From: an uncultured Clostridia bacterium
GTDB taxonomy: Bacteria; Bacillota; Clostridia; Christensenellales; UBA1242
NCBI GenBank assembly: GCA_944372585.1
Contig: CALVZQ010000004.1
Span: forward strand, 62,001-126,000
Reading direction: 5' to 3'
DNA: 64,000 nucleotides
Under the pieces are notes generated by a model. It worked only from the letters and a program-made list of their open reading frames with translations. It ran no database searches and was not told the origin of the DNA. Shown one piece after another: positions 7,682 through 16,161 of the stretch (the first letter of the stretch is position 1; every line of letters starts with the position of its first letter). The translations under genes and the position numbers were made by a program.

Positions 7682-8185
7682 TTATTTTTTCATTGCCACA
7701 GCACTTGTTGCCAAAGATCCAACACCAATCACAGCATTGACAATAAGTGTTGCCCAATTTGCCACACGACCACTGACTTTGTCAGTTATTGGGTCTGCTT
7801 CGCCATCACAGTATGTTCCTGTGACAATGCAATTTACAATCACCAAAACAGCCACTGCAATTGCTGACAAAAGAAGCCCAAATGTTGCAAATTTGTTGAA
7901 ACCAGAACTTTTAACAACACCCAAATCTGCCAAAAGTTTCAAGATTGCAAACAAAGCCAAAAGTGCTGCAAAGATAACAAGCAACAACAACACAACTGAA
8001 AGTCCTGTATTTGCACCGTCTTCGAAACTGATTAAGTCATAGCCAGATGCACTTGTTACAGTTTCTCCAACCAAAAGCACAGACAATTGTGGAAGCGCCA
8101 TAAAACCAAGAAGAAGTCCAGCCAAAACAAGTGTGACAAAATCCCACAATGCTCTCATGTTTGATTTGCTAGATTTTTTTGCCAT
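7682..8185 (-). CDS. Unknown four-helix membrane protein
   Basis: A 167-residue protein with a short basic N-terminus (MAKKSSKSN) and four hydrophobic segments (about 14-37, 60-88, 98-120 and 140-163). A short extracellular loop holds a lone CDGEAD. No known family is recognised. AAGGAGG precedes the ATG at ideal spacing, and a terminator follows, so it is a real monocistronic gene. It lies between spoIVA and the YjdF-like gene. Confidence 0.75.
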   Translation of the reverse strand: MAKKSSKSNMRALWDFVTLVLAGLLLGFMALPQLSVLLVGETVTSASGYDLISFEDGANTGLSVVLLLLVIFAALLALFAILKLLADLGVVKSSGFNKFATFGLLLSAIAVAVLVIVNCIVTGTYCDGEADPITDKVSGRVANWATLIVNAVIGVGSLATSAVAMKK

Positions 8186-8226
8186 TTTATCCTCCTTTTT
8201 TTGATATTAATATTTTATCAAAGAAA

Positions 8227-8257
8227 AAGTTGCCAAGTCAACCAAACTTAGCAACTT
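8227..8257 (-). terminator. Terminator of spoIVA
   Basis: The stem AAGTTGC/GCAACTT (8251-8257 with 8227-8233), extended inward by AAGT/ACTT, is followed by TTTTCTTTG on the minus strand. Confidence 0.75.
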
Positions 8258-8268
8258 GCATCAAAATT

Positions 8269-9747
8269 TTAAAGCAAAATACAAAGCACTCCACCTTTCC
8301 CTTCATTGATGATTCTTCCAAGTGTTTTTTTCATCTTTCTTTGAGCATCTGCTGGCATCATGACAATCTTGGAACTTATGTTGTCGTCAATCAAGGAATA
8401 AAGACTTTTCCCAAGAAGATTTGTTTCCCAAATTCCTTCTGGATCGCTTTCAAATCTTTCTGTCAAATAGTCCACCAAATCTTGACTTTGAGTCTCTGTT
8501 CCAACAAGAGGCGTAACTTCCGTTTCAACATCAACCTTGATGATATGCAAACTTGGAGCAGATGCTTTGATTTTGACACCAAATTTGTTTCCTTGTTTGA
8601 CAACTTCCGGTTGTTGCAAAGTGTATTCTTGTTTCCCAGGAACAACGATGCCATATCCTGTTTGTTCCACTTCATCAAGTGCATCTTTGAGTTTGTCATA
8701 TTCCACCTTTGCCACAGCCAAGTTTTTGATGTATGAAACAAGTTCATAGTCATCATTGATTGCAAATCCACATTCATCAGAAAGCACTCTGTAGAAGAGA
8801 TTTTCTTTTGGAATGACGTTGAATTTGATTATACCTTCGCCCATTTCAATGTTAGAGAAAGTTATTGGGTCAAAACTCTCACTCTCGGTGAAAACCACAC
8901 TTTCTTTGTTCGCGTCACCAATTTTTCGGACATCTTGTGCAAATTTCTTAACTTCAGAAACAATTTCAGAGATGATTGGATTTGCAAAAGAAAGTGCTTG
9001 AATCCATTTTGGCATTTTGACTTTAATGCACTTAACAGGAAATTCCAACAAAACCTTTTCAAAAATTTTGTCAACATCTTGTTCTTTCATTTCCGCAACA
9101 TTCATTGCCACAACTTGAGCTTGGTATTTTTCGCTTAAATTTTGAGCCAATTTTTTGCTCTCAGCATTGTTTGGATTTTTGCAGTTGAGCACAATGACAA
9201 ATGGTTTTCCACAGGCCTTCATTTCACTGACAACACGCTCTTCAGCAGAGATATAGTTTGCTCTTCCAATGTCAGTCACAGAGCCGTCAGTTGTGACCAC
9301 AATGCCAATTGTGGAATGTTCTTCAATGACCTTTTTTGTGCCAATTTCTGCTGCCTGTTCAAAAGGCATTTCTTCGTCTGACCAAGGTGTTTTGACAAGT
9401 CTTATCTTGTCATTTTCTGTTGCACCCATTGCACCACTAACCAAATAACCCACACAATCAATCATTCTCACTTTCAAGTTGATTTTGTCAGCAACTGAGA
9501 TTTTGACTGCTTCGTTTGGAACAAATTTTGGTTGAGTTGTCATAACAGTTTTTCCGTCAGCACTTTGAGGAAGTTCATCAATTGCTCTGTCTCTGACATT
9601 TTTGTTTTCGATGTTTGGAATGACAAGCTTTTTCATAAATTCAGAAATAAAGGTTGATTTCCCCACCCTAACAGGTCCAACCACGCCGACATATATATCA
9701 CCATTGGTGCGAGTTTTTATGTCTTCATAAATTTGATACTTTTCCAT
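8269..9747 (-). CDS. spoIVA: Stage IV sporulation protein A, spore coat basement ATPase
   Basis: At 492 residues this matches the usual length and whole-sequence pattern of SpoIVA. It has an N-terminal P-loop GPVRVGKST (24-32), the DELPQSADGKTVMTTQPKFVP region that follows it, NCKNP in the nucleotide fold, and the conserved GGVLCILL-like end. SpoIVA hydrolyses ATP and polymerises on the outer forespore membrane as the platform for the coat. In Clostridia it works with SipL, and a SipL-like gene lies at 42348-43868. GGAGG precedes the ATG. A sigma-E-like -10 lies upstream, consistent with mother-cell expression. Confidence 0.97.
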   Translation of the reverse strand: MEKYQIYEDIKTRTNGDIYVGVVGPVRVGKSTFISEFMKKLVIPNIENKNVRDRAIDELPQSADGKTVMTTQPKFVPNEAVKISVADKINLKVRMIDCVGYLVSGAMGATENDKIRLVKTPWSDEEMPFEQAAEIGTKKVIEEHSTIGIVVTTDGSVTDIGRANYISAEERVVSEMKACGKPFVIVLNCKNPNNAESKKLAQNLSEKYQAQVVAMNVAEMKEQDVDKIFEKVLLEFPVKCIKVKMPKWIQALSFANPIISEIVSEVKKFAQDVRKIGDANKESVVFTESESFDPITFSNIEMGEGIIKFNVIPKENLFYRVLSDECGFAINDDYELVSYIKNLAVAKVEYDKLKDALDEVEQTGYGIVVPGKQEYTLQQPEVVKQGNKFGVKIKASAPSLHIIKVDVETEVTPLVGTETQSQDLVDYLTERFESDPEGIWETNLLGKSLYSLIDDNISSKIVMMPADAQRKMKKTLGRIINEGKGGVLCILL

Positions 9748-9767
9748 TTAAACCTCCAAGTTAGAAT

Positions 9768-9775
9768 AATTTATG
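9768..9775 (-). promoter_or_regulatory. Possible sigma-E -10 element of spoIVA
   Basis: On the minus strand CATAAATT, close to the sigma-E -10 consensus CATACAnT, about 20 bases before the ATG. The matching -35 (CTATTT about 13-14 bases upstream) is weak. Confidence 0.4.
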
Positions 9776-9799
9776 AAGATAAAAAAACAAATAGAACAT

Positions 9800-10006
9800 T
9801 CACTTGATAAGTATAAGTGCATTTACGTCAACATTCATAAATTTAGCCATAGAGGCAATGTTTGATATTCTAAAATTAAGTTTGTTTTTTAATATATTAT
9901 AAAGCGTAGACAATGAAAATCCGCAACCTGTTGCAAATTCAAGTTTTGACAAATTTTTTAATTCCATAAACCTTTTTATTAAATTAACATTAACATTGAT
10001 ATTCAT
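9800..10006 (-). CDS. Small XRE-family HTH regulator (68 aa)
   Basis: A 68-residue single-domain Cro/C1-type helix-turn-helix protein (helices around MELKNLSKLEFATGCGFSLSTLYNILKNK, then NIASMAKFMNVDVNALI). AAAAAGGAG precedes the ATG at 10006, and a consensus sigma-A promoter drives it. It is divergent from a second XRE-type gene that starts 82 bases away. Such divergent pairs often act as a repressor/antirepressor switch or as remnants of mobile elements; no element is visible here. Confidence 0.85.
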   Translation of the reverse strand: MNINVNVNLIKRFMELKNLSKLEFATGCGFSLSTLYNILKNKLNFRISNIASMAKFMNVDVNALILIK

Positions 10007-10024
10007 ATCTACTCCTTTTTATCA

Positions 10025-10053
10025 ATTATATCGTTTCAATTTTGAGATGTCAA
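10025..10053 (-). promoter_or_regulatory. Perfect consensus sigma-A promoter of the small HTH gene
   Basis: On the minus strand TTGACA (10048-10053), exactly 17 bases, then TATAAT (10025-10030). A second TTGACA lies 13 bases upstream (10061-10066), and plus-strand TGTCAAA repeats (10048-10054 and 10061-10067) could be operator sites for either HTH protein. Confidence 0.85.
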
Positions 10054-10088
10054 ACATATTGTCAAAAACAAAAGATAAAATATTAAAT

Positions 10089-10295
10089 ATGAATAAAGAA
10101 TTTTCGTCAAGATTGAAGGAATTACGAACTGAGCAAAATTTGTCATTTGAAAAATTAAGTCAACTGACAAAGATTAGTCGTGCAACATTATGCAGATATG
10201 AAAATAATCAAACGGATGTTAATGGTGAAAATTTGATAATACTTGCCAAATTTTTTCACGTATCAACTGATTATTTGCTGGGATTAGAAGATTAA
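10089..10295 (+). CDS. Small XRE-family HTH regulator (68 aa), divergent partner
   Basis: A 68-residue Cro/C1-type domain with the full pattern: FSSRLKELRTEQNLSFEKLSQLTKISRATLCRYENNQTDVN then LIILAKFFHVSTDYLLGLED. ATG 10089 gives the canonical XRE start. It has no Shine-Dalgarno, and TAAAAT (10076-10081) ends seven bases before it, so the mRNA may be leaderless. Upstream in-frame ATGs would add an unusual hydrophobic N-terminus. Its function as transcription factor follows from the fold; its target is unknown but may include the shared intergenic region. Confidence 0.82.
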   Translation: MNKEFSSRLKELRTEQNLSFEKLSQLTKISRATLCRYENNQTDVNGENLIILAKFFHVSTDYLLGLED

Positions 10296-10324
10296 AAAAG
10301 CAAGAATTTATTTCTTGCTTTTTG
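10294..10324. terminator. Bidirectional terminator between HTH gene and mmcQ
   Basis: A hairpin of 12-13 bp (arms 10294-10306 and 10312-10323) with A and T tracts on both sides between convergent genes. The mmcQ stop codon lies in its loop. Confidence 0.85.
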
Positions 10325-10679
10325 TTTTGTTTTTAATCAAATCATAACTCATTTCAACAAGTGGAACAACCTCATCCAAACTTACCTCTTCCAAAATCAC
10401 AGAAATCCAATGGACTTTGTTCATGTGGTATGCAACATAAACCCCCTTGTTTTGCAAAAGCGGTTGCCTGAGCATTGGGTCGCATTTCAAATCCAAAACA
10501 TCGACAATTCTGCTTTCATTTCCAGTGATTTTGTTTTTCTCAACTAGCAAAACTGCTCCAAACCATTTTTTGTTTCCTTTGTGACGCAAAATGGCAGTTT
10601 TAAAGTCTTTATCAAAAGGAAAGTCAGGCTCAATGCCAAAATCTTCTTTGACATAATCAAACAGTTGTTCTCTTGTCAT
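10308..10679 (-). CDS. MmcQ/YjbR-family protein
   Basis: A 123-residue protein starting MTREQLFDYVKEDFG. It has the YjbR/MmcQ features: an N-terminal helix, a strand pair around TAILRHKGNKKWFGAVLLVEK, the VLDLKCDPMLRQPLL segment, and YVAYHMNKVHWISVIL near the end. The family adopts a CyaY-like DNA-binding fold of unclear role. Start 10679 is preceded by AGGGAG inside the end of plsY, which it overlaps by 23 bases, so the two genes are translationally linked. Upstream in-frame codons lie within plsY in another frame and do not resemble the family. Confidence 0.88.
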   Translation of the reverse strand: MTREQLFDYVKEDFGIEPDFPFDKDFKTAILRHKGNKKWFGAVLLVEKNKITGNESRIVDVLDLKCDPMLRQPLLQNKGVYVAYHMNKVHWISVILEEVSLDEVVPLVEMSYDLIKNKTKSKK

Positions 10680-11439
10680 CTTCTCCCTCTTTTGTTGTTT
10701 CGTCTGTTTCAGTTTTTTCACTGTCAACAGCACTTTCTTGAGCAGGTTCTTGAATCTGTTCAGTTTTTTCTTCTTTTTTATGCTTTTTGAAAACCTTGTC
10801 CCTGAAATGAACTTTGTTTTCCGTTCCAGAGAGCAAACGCTTGATGTTTCCCCTATGCAAGATGACAATAAGCACAAAGTTGAGCCAAATGATGACAATC
10901 AAAGGAATGAACCACATAACTTGCTCAATTGCAAAAAGACAAGTTGCATAGATTGAAAGGGTCAAAATGAATGTCAAAGAAATCACGAACGGATAATCAA
11001 TGAAGAAGAACAAGATGAAACAAAGCGCAAACATGATCAATGAAACCCACCATAAATCTGGGTGGAAAACAAACATACCAAATGTGCACGCAACTCCCTT
11101 CCCGCCTTTAAATTTGTAAAATACTGGGAAGCAATGTCCCAAAATTGCACCGAAAGCGGCCAAAAAGTATGCCAAATTGCCAAAGCCAACAAAGTAATGC
11201 TCAAACAAGAAATAGCACGCAATTGCAGGTCCACCAGATTTGATAGCTTCCATGATAAGTGTCAAAAGTGCCTCGCCAAAACCACGAGTTCTGAGCATAT
11301 TCATTGTCCCTGGATTTTTGCTCCCGACTGTTGTTATGTCTTTTTTTGCAAACATCCAAGAAAATATTCTTGCAAAATTGATGTTTCCAATCAAATATCC
11401 CACAACAAGTGCAATTGCCAAATATAAATAAACTATCAT
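10657..11439 (-). CDS. plsY: Glycerol-3-phosphate acyltransferase PlsY with acidic C-terminal tail
   Basis: The membrane protein transfers acyl groups from acyl-phosphate to glycerol-3-phosphate, the first step of phospholipid synthesis. PlsY motifs are present in order: GSKNPGTMNMLRT (about 39-51) and GHCFPVFYKFKGGKGVA (about 101-117), with several membrane helices. At 260 residues it is longer than the usual 190-220: after about residue 215 it has a basic then strongly acidic, low-complexity tail (HKKEEKTEQ ... DETTKEGEDD), probably cytoplasmic and disordered. It overlaps der by four bases at its start and mmcQ at its end, giving a der-plsY-mmcQ operon. Confidence 0.95.
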   Translation of the reverse strand: MIVYLYLAIALVVGYLIGNINFARIFSWMFAKKDITTVGSKNPGTMNMLRTRGFGEALLTLIMEAIKSGGPAIACYFLFEHYFVGFGNLAYFLAAFGAILGHCFPVFYKFKGGKGVACTFGMFVFHPDLWWVSLIMFALCFILFFFIDYPFVISLTFILTLSIYATCLFAIEQVMWFIPLIVIIWLNFVLIVILHRGNIKRLLSGTENKVHFRDKVFKKHKKEEKTEQIQEPAQESAVDSEKTETDETTKEGEDDKRTTV

Positions 11440-12743
11440 TCTTCCTCCTTTCCTTTAAACACCAATTCAATAGGCGTTCCGGAAAAATCAACTTTTTCTC
11501 TCAAACGATTTTCCAAATATCTCTCATACGAAAAATTGATAAACTGCGGTTGTGTGCAGAAAAACACAAACTTTGGAGGATTTGTGCTTGGCTGAGTTAC
11601 AAACAAAATTTTGCACTTCTTTCCATTTTTTGAAGGTGGTTCAAAATTCAAAATTGCGTCATGCAAAATATCATTCAAAATTCCCGTTGAAATTCTTCTT
11701 GAAGAGTTTTCATAAACCTCATCAACCGTTGTCATGATTTCTGACAATCCTTTTCCTGTGAGTGCTGAAACAAACAAAACTTTGAAATATGACATGAATG
11801 ACAGCTTGCTTTGCAAAAGTTTTGTATATTCGTCCTTCGTCATTGTTCTTTCGTCCCACTTGTTGACAACGATAATGTTTGGCTTTTTTGCTTCATGAAC
11901 GAAACCAGCAATTCTGACATCTTGCTCTGACAATTCTTTTGTCGCATCAAAAACAACAAGCACAACATCACTCATTTCAATTGCGGACATACTGCGAAGA
12001 ACAGAATAGCCTTCAACTGACTGTTTTTCGACAGAACGCTGTCTGCGAAGTCCAGCAGTGTCAACAAGGAAATAGTCCTTCTTGTTGCACCTGAACGGAA
12101 TGGTCACCGAATCCCTTGTTGTTCCCTCAATGTCACTCACAACAACTCTTTTCTTTCCAAGCAATCTGTTTATGATTGAACTTTTCCCAACATTTGGACG
12201 TCCAACAAGAGTGATTTTGATGCCATTGTTCTCTTCAATTCCGTCGTCTTCAGGAAAATATGACACAACTTTGTCAAGCACATCACCAATGCCCTTGCTT
12301 TGTGCACAAGAAATTGGCATTGGGTCGCCAAGTCCAAGTCCATAAAATTCATAGATCGCCGACAAATCAAAAGTGTCAAGTTTGTTGACAACCAAAACAA
12401 CAGGGACTTTTTGTTTTCTCAAAAGTTTTGCAACATCTTCATCGGACTGAGTGATCCCTGTTTTTCCGTCAACGAGAAAAATGATTACGGTTGCATTTTC
12501 AATTGCAAGCATGACTTGTTCAATGATTTCTTTTTGGAAAACATCTTCACTGGCAAGTTCCACACCGCCAGTGTCAACAATCGTAAAATCTCTGCCACAC
12601 CAATTTGCGTCAGCATAAAGCCTGTCACGGGTAACACCCGCAACATCATCAACGATGCTTATTCTTTTTCCACAAATCTTATTGAAAAATGTTGATTTCC
12701 CAACATTTGCTCTTCCAACGATTGCGACAATCGGCTTAATCAT
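11436..12743 (-). CDS. der: Ribosome-assembly GTPase Der (EngA)
   Basis: At 435 residues it shows the two tandem GTPase domains unique to Der. The first P-loop is VGRANVGKST (about 9-18), with a TRD effector turn and DTGG. The second P-loop is VGRPNVGKSS, with EGTTRDS, DTAGLRR and NKWD. A C-terminal KH-like domain ends the protein. Der acts in 50S subunit maturation. Start ATG 12743 is fixed by homology (MIKPIVAIVG). It has no Shine-Dalgarno, and a good sigma-A -10 ends seven bases before the ATG, so a leaderless transcript is predicted. It is the first gene of der-plsY-mmcQ. Confidence 0.97.
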   Translation of the reverse strand: MIKPIVAIVGRANVGKSTFFNKICGKRISIVDDVAGVTRDRLYADANWCGRDFTIVDTGGVELASEDVFQKEIIEQVMLAIENATVIIFLVDGKTGITQSDEDVAKLLRKQKVPVVLVVNKLDTFDLSAIYEFYGLGLGDPMPISCAQSKGIGDVLDKVVSYFPEDDGIEENNGIKITLVGRPNVGKSSIINRLLGKKRVVVSDIEGTTRDSVTIPFRCNKKDYFLVDTAGLRRQRSVEKQSVEGYSVLRSMSAIEMSDVVLVVFDATKELSEQDVRIAGFVHEAKKPNIIVVNKWDERTMTKDEYTKLLQSKLSFMSYFKVLFVSALTGKGLSEIMTTVDEVYENSSRRISTGILNDILHDAILNFEPPSKNGKKCKILFVTQPSTNPPKFVFFCTQPQFINFSYERYLENRLREKVDFSGTPIELVFKGKEEE

Positions 12744-12750
12744 ATATAAA

Positions 12751-12779
12751 AATATATCATAAAAACAAAATATAAGCAA
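12751..12779 (-). promoter_or_regulatory. Leaderless-type sigma-A promoter of der
   Basis: On the minus strand TTGCTT (12774-12779), 17 bases, TATATT (12751-12756), then seven bases to the ATG. Confidence 0.7.
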
Positions 12780-12829
12780 ATGTTTCCATTCTTTTTCAGG
12801 GCGAATTTTAAACAAAAATTTCCTGTTAT

Positions 12830-14935
12830 CTATTTTCTCTTTTTGCAATCCAGATTGCAGCTTTCACAATGAGCGCAAAGTTGTTTTTTCTTAAACTTCT
12901 TGACAATCATTGTCACGGCCAAAGCAATCACAAAAAGCGAAAACAAAACAATGAACGGTTTCAAAAATCCAAAGACTTCAAAAGCAAAACTGATGTTGTA
13001 AATGACAAAAGCCACAATGTATGCAGTCAGAAGTTGAATTGCAATGCTTATGCAAGTCCATTTCCCGCCAATTTCTTGCAAAAGCATGGAAATTGAAGCA
13101 ATGCAAGGTGTGTATAGCAAACAGAACACAAGGAAGGAAATCACGCTTGCCTTTGAAGAAAAATAGATCGCACTTGTTGAAAGCAGAATGGACTGCGAAA
13201 TAAGTTTTGTTGCCCCTGCATCAATTCCGTTGAACATGGCAATTGACGACACAACAACTTCTTTTGCAACAAGACCAGCAAGAAGAGAAGCGACAATCGC
13301 CCAGTTGTCAAAACCAAGTGGTGCAAAAATTGGTGCAAGAAACTTTCCAAAACTTTCTAGCATACTCTGCCCACCTTCAGATGCAACATAAGAGAAAGAA
13401 AAACTAAAGGATGACAAAAGCCAGATGACAATGTTCATGGAAATCATAACTGAGCCAACTTTGATGAGAAACGTTTTGACGTTCTTCCACAAGATGTTTC
13501 CAATCCTTTTCAAAGAAGAAACCCTATAAGGCGGAAATTCCAAAATGAAAGTCTGTTTTTGACTTTTCAAAACAGTGACATCAAGAATTTTTGAAATGGT
13601 GATTGCTACCACAACTCCCAAAAGATAAAGTCCAATTATGCAAAGCAAATTGCTTGCACCAAAAAATGCTCCTCCAATGACTGTGTAGATTGGAATTTTT
13701 GCCGAACAACTCATGTATGGGCAAAGAATGGCGGTCTTTATCTTTGCATTCTTATCGTCCATATTTCGAGAAGTCATAATAGCAGTGGTTGAGCATCCAA
13801 ACCCCATAAGAAGTGTATAAACACTTTTCCCCGAAAGACCAATTTTTCCTAAAATGTCTTCAAAAATGAAGGCAATTCGGGACATATAACCACTGTCTTC
13901 CAAAATGGATAGAAAGAAAAACAAAAGCACAACTTGTGGCAGGAAAGAAAGAACTGTTCCGACGCCACCAAAAATGGCGACTTTAAACAGGTCATAAATC
14001 CATGACTGACCAAATGAATTTTCAATCAAGTTCAAGATTGGCGTGGTCAAGACTTCCAAAAGACTTCCCAGACAATCTGATAAAAATGCTCCCAGCGAAA
14101 AGAATGTTAAATAGAAAATGGCAGACAGAATCAAAAGGAAGATTGGAAAAGCCAACCATTTGTTCAAAACAAACTTGTCCAACTTGCTTTTGCCATAAAC
14201 CTGATTTGTTCTGACTGTGCAAGCCTTTATGATTTCATCAATGTAGGCATATCTGAACCCGCTTATGATTTCCAAACTGTTTTTGGGAACACTTTGGAAA
14301 ATTTTTTCAACATCAACTTCTCCAACATCTTGAAAAAACTTCTCATCTTTCTCGTATGCTTTGATGAGCATATACTCTTCTGTGCAACTTTTTTTTGCAG
14401 GCAAAACATTCCCACCAAATTTCAAGTTTTTAATGTATGGAAGTTTCACTTTTCGTGCACTTTCTTTTGAGACACACTCTTTGAGTTTTTCAACATTAAT
14501 CTTCTTCTCGGCATTGATTCCAACAACATCGACACCAAGCATTTTCCCCAGTTTATCATAGTCAATTTTGAAAATTGGTCGTTTGTCAATTTCATTCACA
14601 GCAACCACAACATCACAACCTTTTTCCAAAAGACAAAGCGTCAAATAGAGATTTCTTTGCAAATTGTTTTGATCGCAAATGTTGATAATTTTCATATTCG
14701 TGCTCTCAAAAATTGTCTTGACTGAAACCTCTTCTTCAAAAGAAAGCGGACAAAGAGAATAGATCCCCGGCGTATCAATCAACGCATACTCTTCTCCACC
14801 ATAAACAAAAGATTTTTCCTTGTTTTCAACCGTAACACCATGCCAGTTTCCAACGTGTTCGTTCGAATGCGTCAAACTGTTAAACAAAGTGGTTTTTCCA
14901 GCATTTGGATTTCCAACCAATAAAATTTCTTTCAT
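12830..14935 (-). CDS. feoB: Ferrous iron transporter FeoB
   Basis: The 701-residue protein has the FeoB layout. An N-terminal GTPase domain carries G1 GNPNAGKTT (8-16), a G3 DTPGIYSL and a NEID G4-like motif. A helical spacer follows, then paired Gate and core membrane domains with the GFGCSTTAIM and YMSCSAKIPIY segments, and a cytosolic C-terminus ending in a Cys cluster (LCAHCESCNLDC) that may bind iron. It imports Fe(II). The ATG at 14935 is preferred over the adjacent TTG. It lies 29 bases after feoA, so the two form an operon. Confidence 0.97.
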   Translation of the reverse strand: MKEILLVGNPNAGKTTLFNSLTHSNEHVGNWHGVTVENKEKSFVYGGEEYALIDTPGIYSLCPLSFEEEVSVKTIFESTNMKIINICDQNNLQRNLYLTLCLLEKGCDVVVAVNEIDKRPIFKIDYDKLGKMLGVDVVGINAEKKINVEKLKECVSKESARKVKLPYIKNLKFGGNVLPAKKSCTEEYMLIKAYEKDEKFFQDVGEVDVEKIFQSVPKNSLEIISGFRYAYIDEIIKACTVRTNQVYGKSKLDKFVLNKWLAFPIFLLILSAIFYLTFFSLGAFLSDCLGSLLEVLTTPILNLIENSFGQSWIYDLFKVAIFGGVGTVLSFLPQVVLLFFFLSILEDSGYMSRIAFIFEDILGKIGLSGKSVYTLLMGFGCSTTAIMTSRNMDDKNAKIKTAILCPYMSCSAKIPIYTVIGGAFFGASNLLCIIGLYLLGVVVAITISKILDVTVLKSQKQTFILEFPPYRVSSLKRIGNILWKNVKTFLIKVGSVMISMNIVIWLLSSFSFSFSYVASEGGQSMLESFGKFLAPIFAPLGFDNWAIVASLLAGLVAKEVVVSSIAMFNGIDAGATKLISQSILLSTSAIYFSSKASVISFLVFCLLYTPCIASISMLLQEIGGKWTCISIAIQLLTAYIVAFVIYNISFAFEVFGFLKPFIVLFSLFVIALAVTMIVKKFKKKQLCAHCESCNLDCKKRK

Positions 14936-14964
14936 CAAACACCAACCTTAACAACCCCAAAAAG

Positions 14965-15195
14965 TTAAATTTCAAGAACTTCAATTCTGCTCAGAAGTCC
15001 AGCACGAACACTGAGCAAATATCCCCTAAGTTCAATCAAAAAGACTTTTTTTTGAAGTGAGGTTGCCACGATTTTGACCCTTTCTCCAACAGTGAAACCA
15101 AGTTCCATAAAGCGTCTCAGAACCGCATCATTTTCGGAAGAAAAACCGACAATTTTGTATAATTTCATTTTCCTTGCTTGATTTAAAGTTGTCAT
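14965..15195 (-). CDS. feoA: Ferrous iron transport accessory protein FeoA
   Basis: A 76-residue SH3-like FeoA domain: LNQARKMKLYKIVGFSSENDAVLRRFMELGFTVGERVKIV, a central strand pair, and SVRAGLLSRIEVLEI at the end. FeoA binds the FeoB GTPase region and helps Fe(II) transport. It is the first gene of feoA-feoB, divergent from nrdR across 130 bases. The ATG at 15195 gives a full-length family match but has no Shine-Dalgarno. No strong promoter could be assigned, and no iron-responsive box was recognised. Confidence 0.95.
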   Translation of the reverse strand: MTTLNQARKMKLYKIVGFSSENDAVLRRFMELGFTVGERVKIVATSLQKKVFLIELRGYLLSVRAGLLSRIEVLEI

Positions 15196-15271
15196 ATAGT
15201 AAGTTATGGACTTGCCTTTTCACTTATTCAAAATAATGCGGACAAATTTACTATGAATTGTGTAAAAATGT

Positions 15272-15301
15272 TTGTCTTAATACAAAATATTGTGTTATAC
15301 T
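15272..15301 (+). promoter_or_regulatory. nrdR promoter with NrdR-box-like palindrome
   Basis: TTGTCT (15272-15277), 18 bases, TATACT (15296-15301). The spacer contains ACAAAATATTGTGT (15282-15295), a near-perfect palindrome resembling an NrdR box, so autoregulation is possible. NrdR sites usually come as tandem pairs and I see only one. Confidence 0.6.
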
Positions 15302-15325
15302 ATTCATAGTTAAAGGAGAAACAAC

Positions 15326-15769
15326 ATGAAATGTATTTATTGTGGTTGTGAAGAAAGCAAAGTTTTGGACTCTAGAAGCACTGACGAATCAAATTCCATC
15401 AGAAGAAGAAGAGAATGTCTCGGTTGTGGAAGAAGATTCACTACATATGAAACTGTCGAAACAGTGCCAATTTTGGTGGTTAAAAAGGACGGAAGTCGCC
15501 AACCTTTCAATATTGAAAAAATCAAATGCGGAATGATCAAAGCCTGCGAAAAAAGACCTGTTTCCATATCTCAAATCGACCAAATGGCAGAAGATATCGA
15601 AAAACAAATTCAAAACTCATTGAAGCAAGAAATCTCTTCTCAAGAGATTGGCGAAATGATAATGGAAAAACTGAAAAAAGTTGATGAAATTGCCTATGTT
15701 CGCTTTGCTTCAGTTTATCGCCAATTCAAAGATGTGACAAACTTCATCAAACTCATCACAGAAATGTAA
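15326..15769 (+). CDS. nrdR: Transcriptional repressor NrdR
   Basis: A 147-residue repressor of ribonucleotide reductase genes. The N-terminal zinc ribbon uses Cys3, Cys6, Cys31 and Cys34 (MKCIYCG and CLGCGRRF). The ATP-cone domain from about residue 49 ([16 protein letters not shown]) senses ATP/dATP. The end ([15 protein letters not shown]) is typical. AAAGGAG precedes the ATG. It runs opposite to its neighbours in the sporulation cluster and ends in a shared terminator. Confidence 0.98.
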   Translation: MKCIYCGCEESKVLDSRSTDESNSIRRRRECLGCGRRFTTYETVETVPILVVKKDGSRQPFNIEKIKCGMIKACEKRPVSISQIDQMAEDIEKQIQNSLKQEISSQEIGEMIMEKLKKVDEIAYVRFASVYRQFKDVTNFIKLITEM

Positions 15770-15792
15770 AAAACAACTTTATTTTGGCAACA

Positions 15793-15826
15793 AAAAAATA
15801 GCAGACAAATTCTGCTATTTTTCTTT
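15793..15826. terminator. Bidirectional terminator between nrdR and ylmC
   Basis: A stem of about 12 bp (AAAAATAGCAGA with TCTGCTATTTTT) flanked by A and T runs on both strands, between convergent genes. Confidence 0.85.
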
Positions 15827-16111
15827 TTTCTTCGCCCCTGCACTCATGATGTATGGTGGATTTGGATTGGCATTTGCAAACAATTCCACCAAAACGGCAT
15901 CTTCGCCAACCTTAACAATTTGGCTGAGTGGAATAAAAAGCTCCATTCCACTTTTAAAAACATTCCAAAAATTGCGTTCTCCCGGAACTACAATGCCCTG
16001 CAGACAGCCATTTTCCAAATTGAAAATGACATCAACAATATGACCCAATCTTCGACCGTCAACCACATTGACAACTTCTTTGCATCTTAACTCTAAAAAT
16101 GATGTTTCCAT
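15815..16111 (-). CDS. ylmC: YlmC/YmxH-family PRC-barrel sporulation protein
   Basis: A 98-residue PRC-barrel protein (SFLELRCKEVVNVVDGRRLGHIVDVIFNLENGCLQGIVVPGE ... ELFIPLSQIVKVGEDAVLVEL), followed by a short Pro-rich and basic tail. This family lies next to sigG across Clostridia and Bacilli and is annotated as a sporulation protein of unknown mechanism. It sits 50 bases after sigG on the same strand. No convincing Shine-Dalgarno precedes the ATG; TAAATT lies five bases upstream, but its -35 is poor, so the expression signal is unresolved. Confidence 0.9.
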   Translation of the reverse strand: METSFLELRCKEVVNVVDGRRLGHIVDVIFNLENGCLQGIVVPGERNFWNVFKSGMELFIPLSQIVKVGEDAVLVELFANANPNPPYIMSAGAKKKEK

Positions 16112-16161
16112 GTGGTAATTTATGTCGCAATTTGTCTAAAAATTCATAAAAACAAAATAAA

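Noticed and set aside
15181..15240. A possible Fur/DtxR-type iron box between feoA and nrdR.
   Set aside because: No convincing inverted repeat was found, unlike the perfect palindrome before the peroxiredoxin gene.
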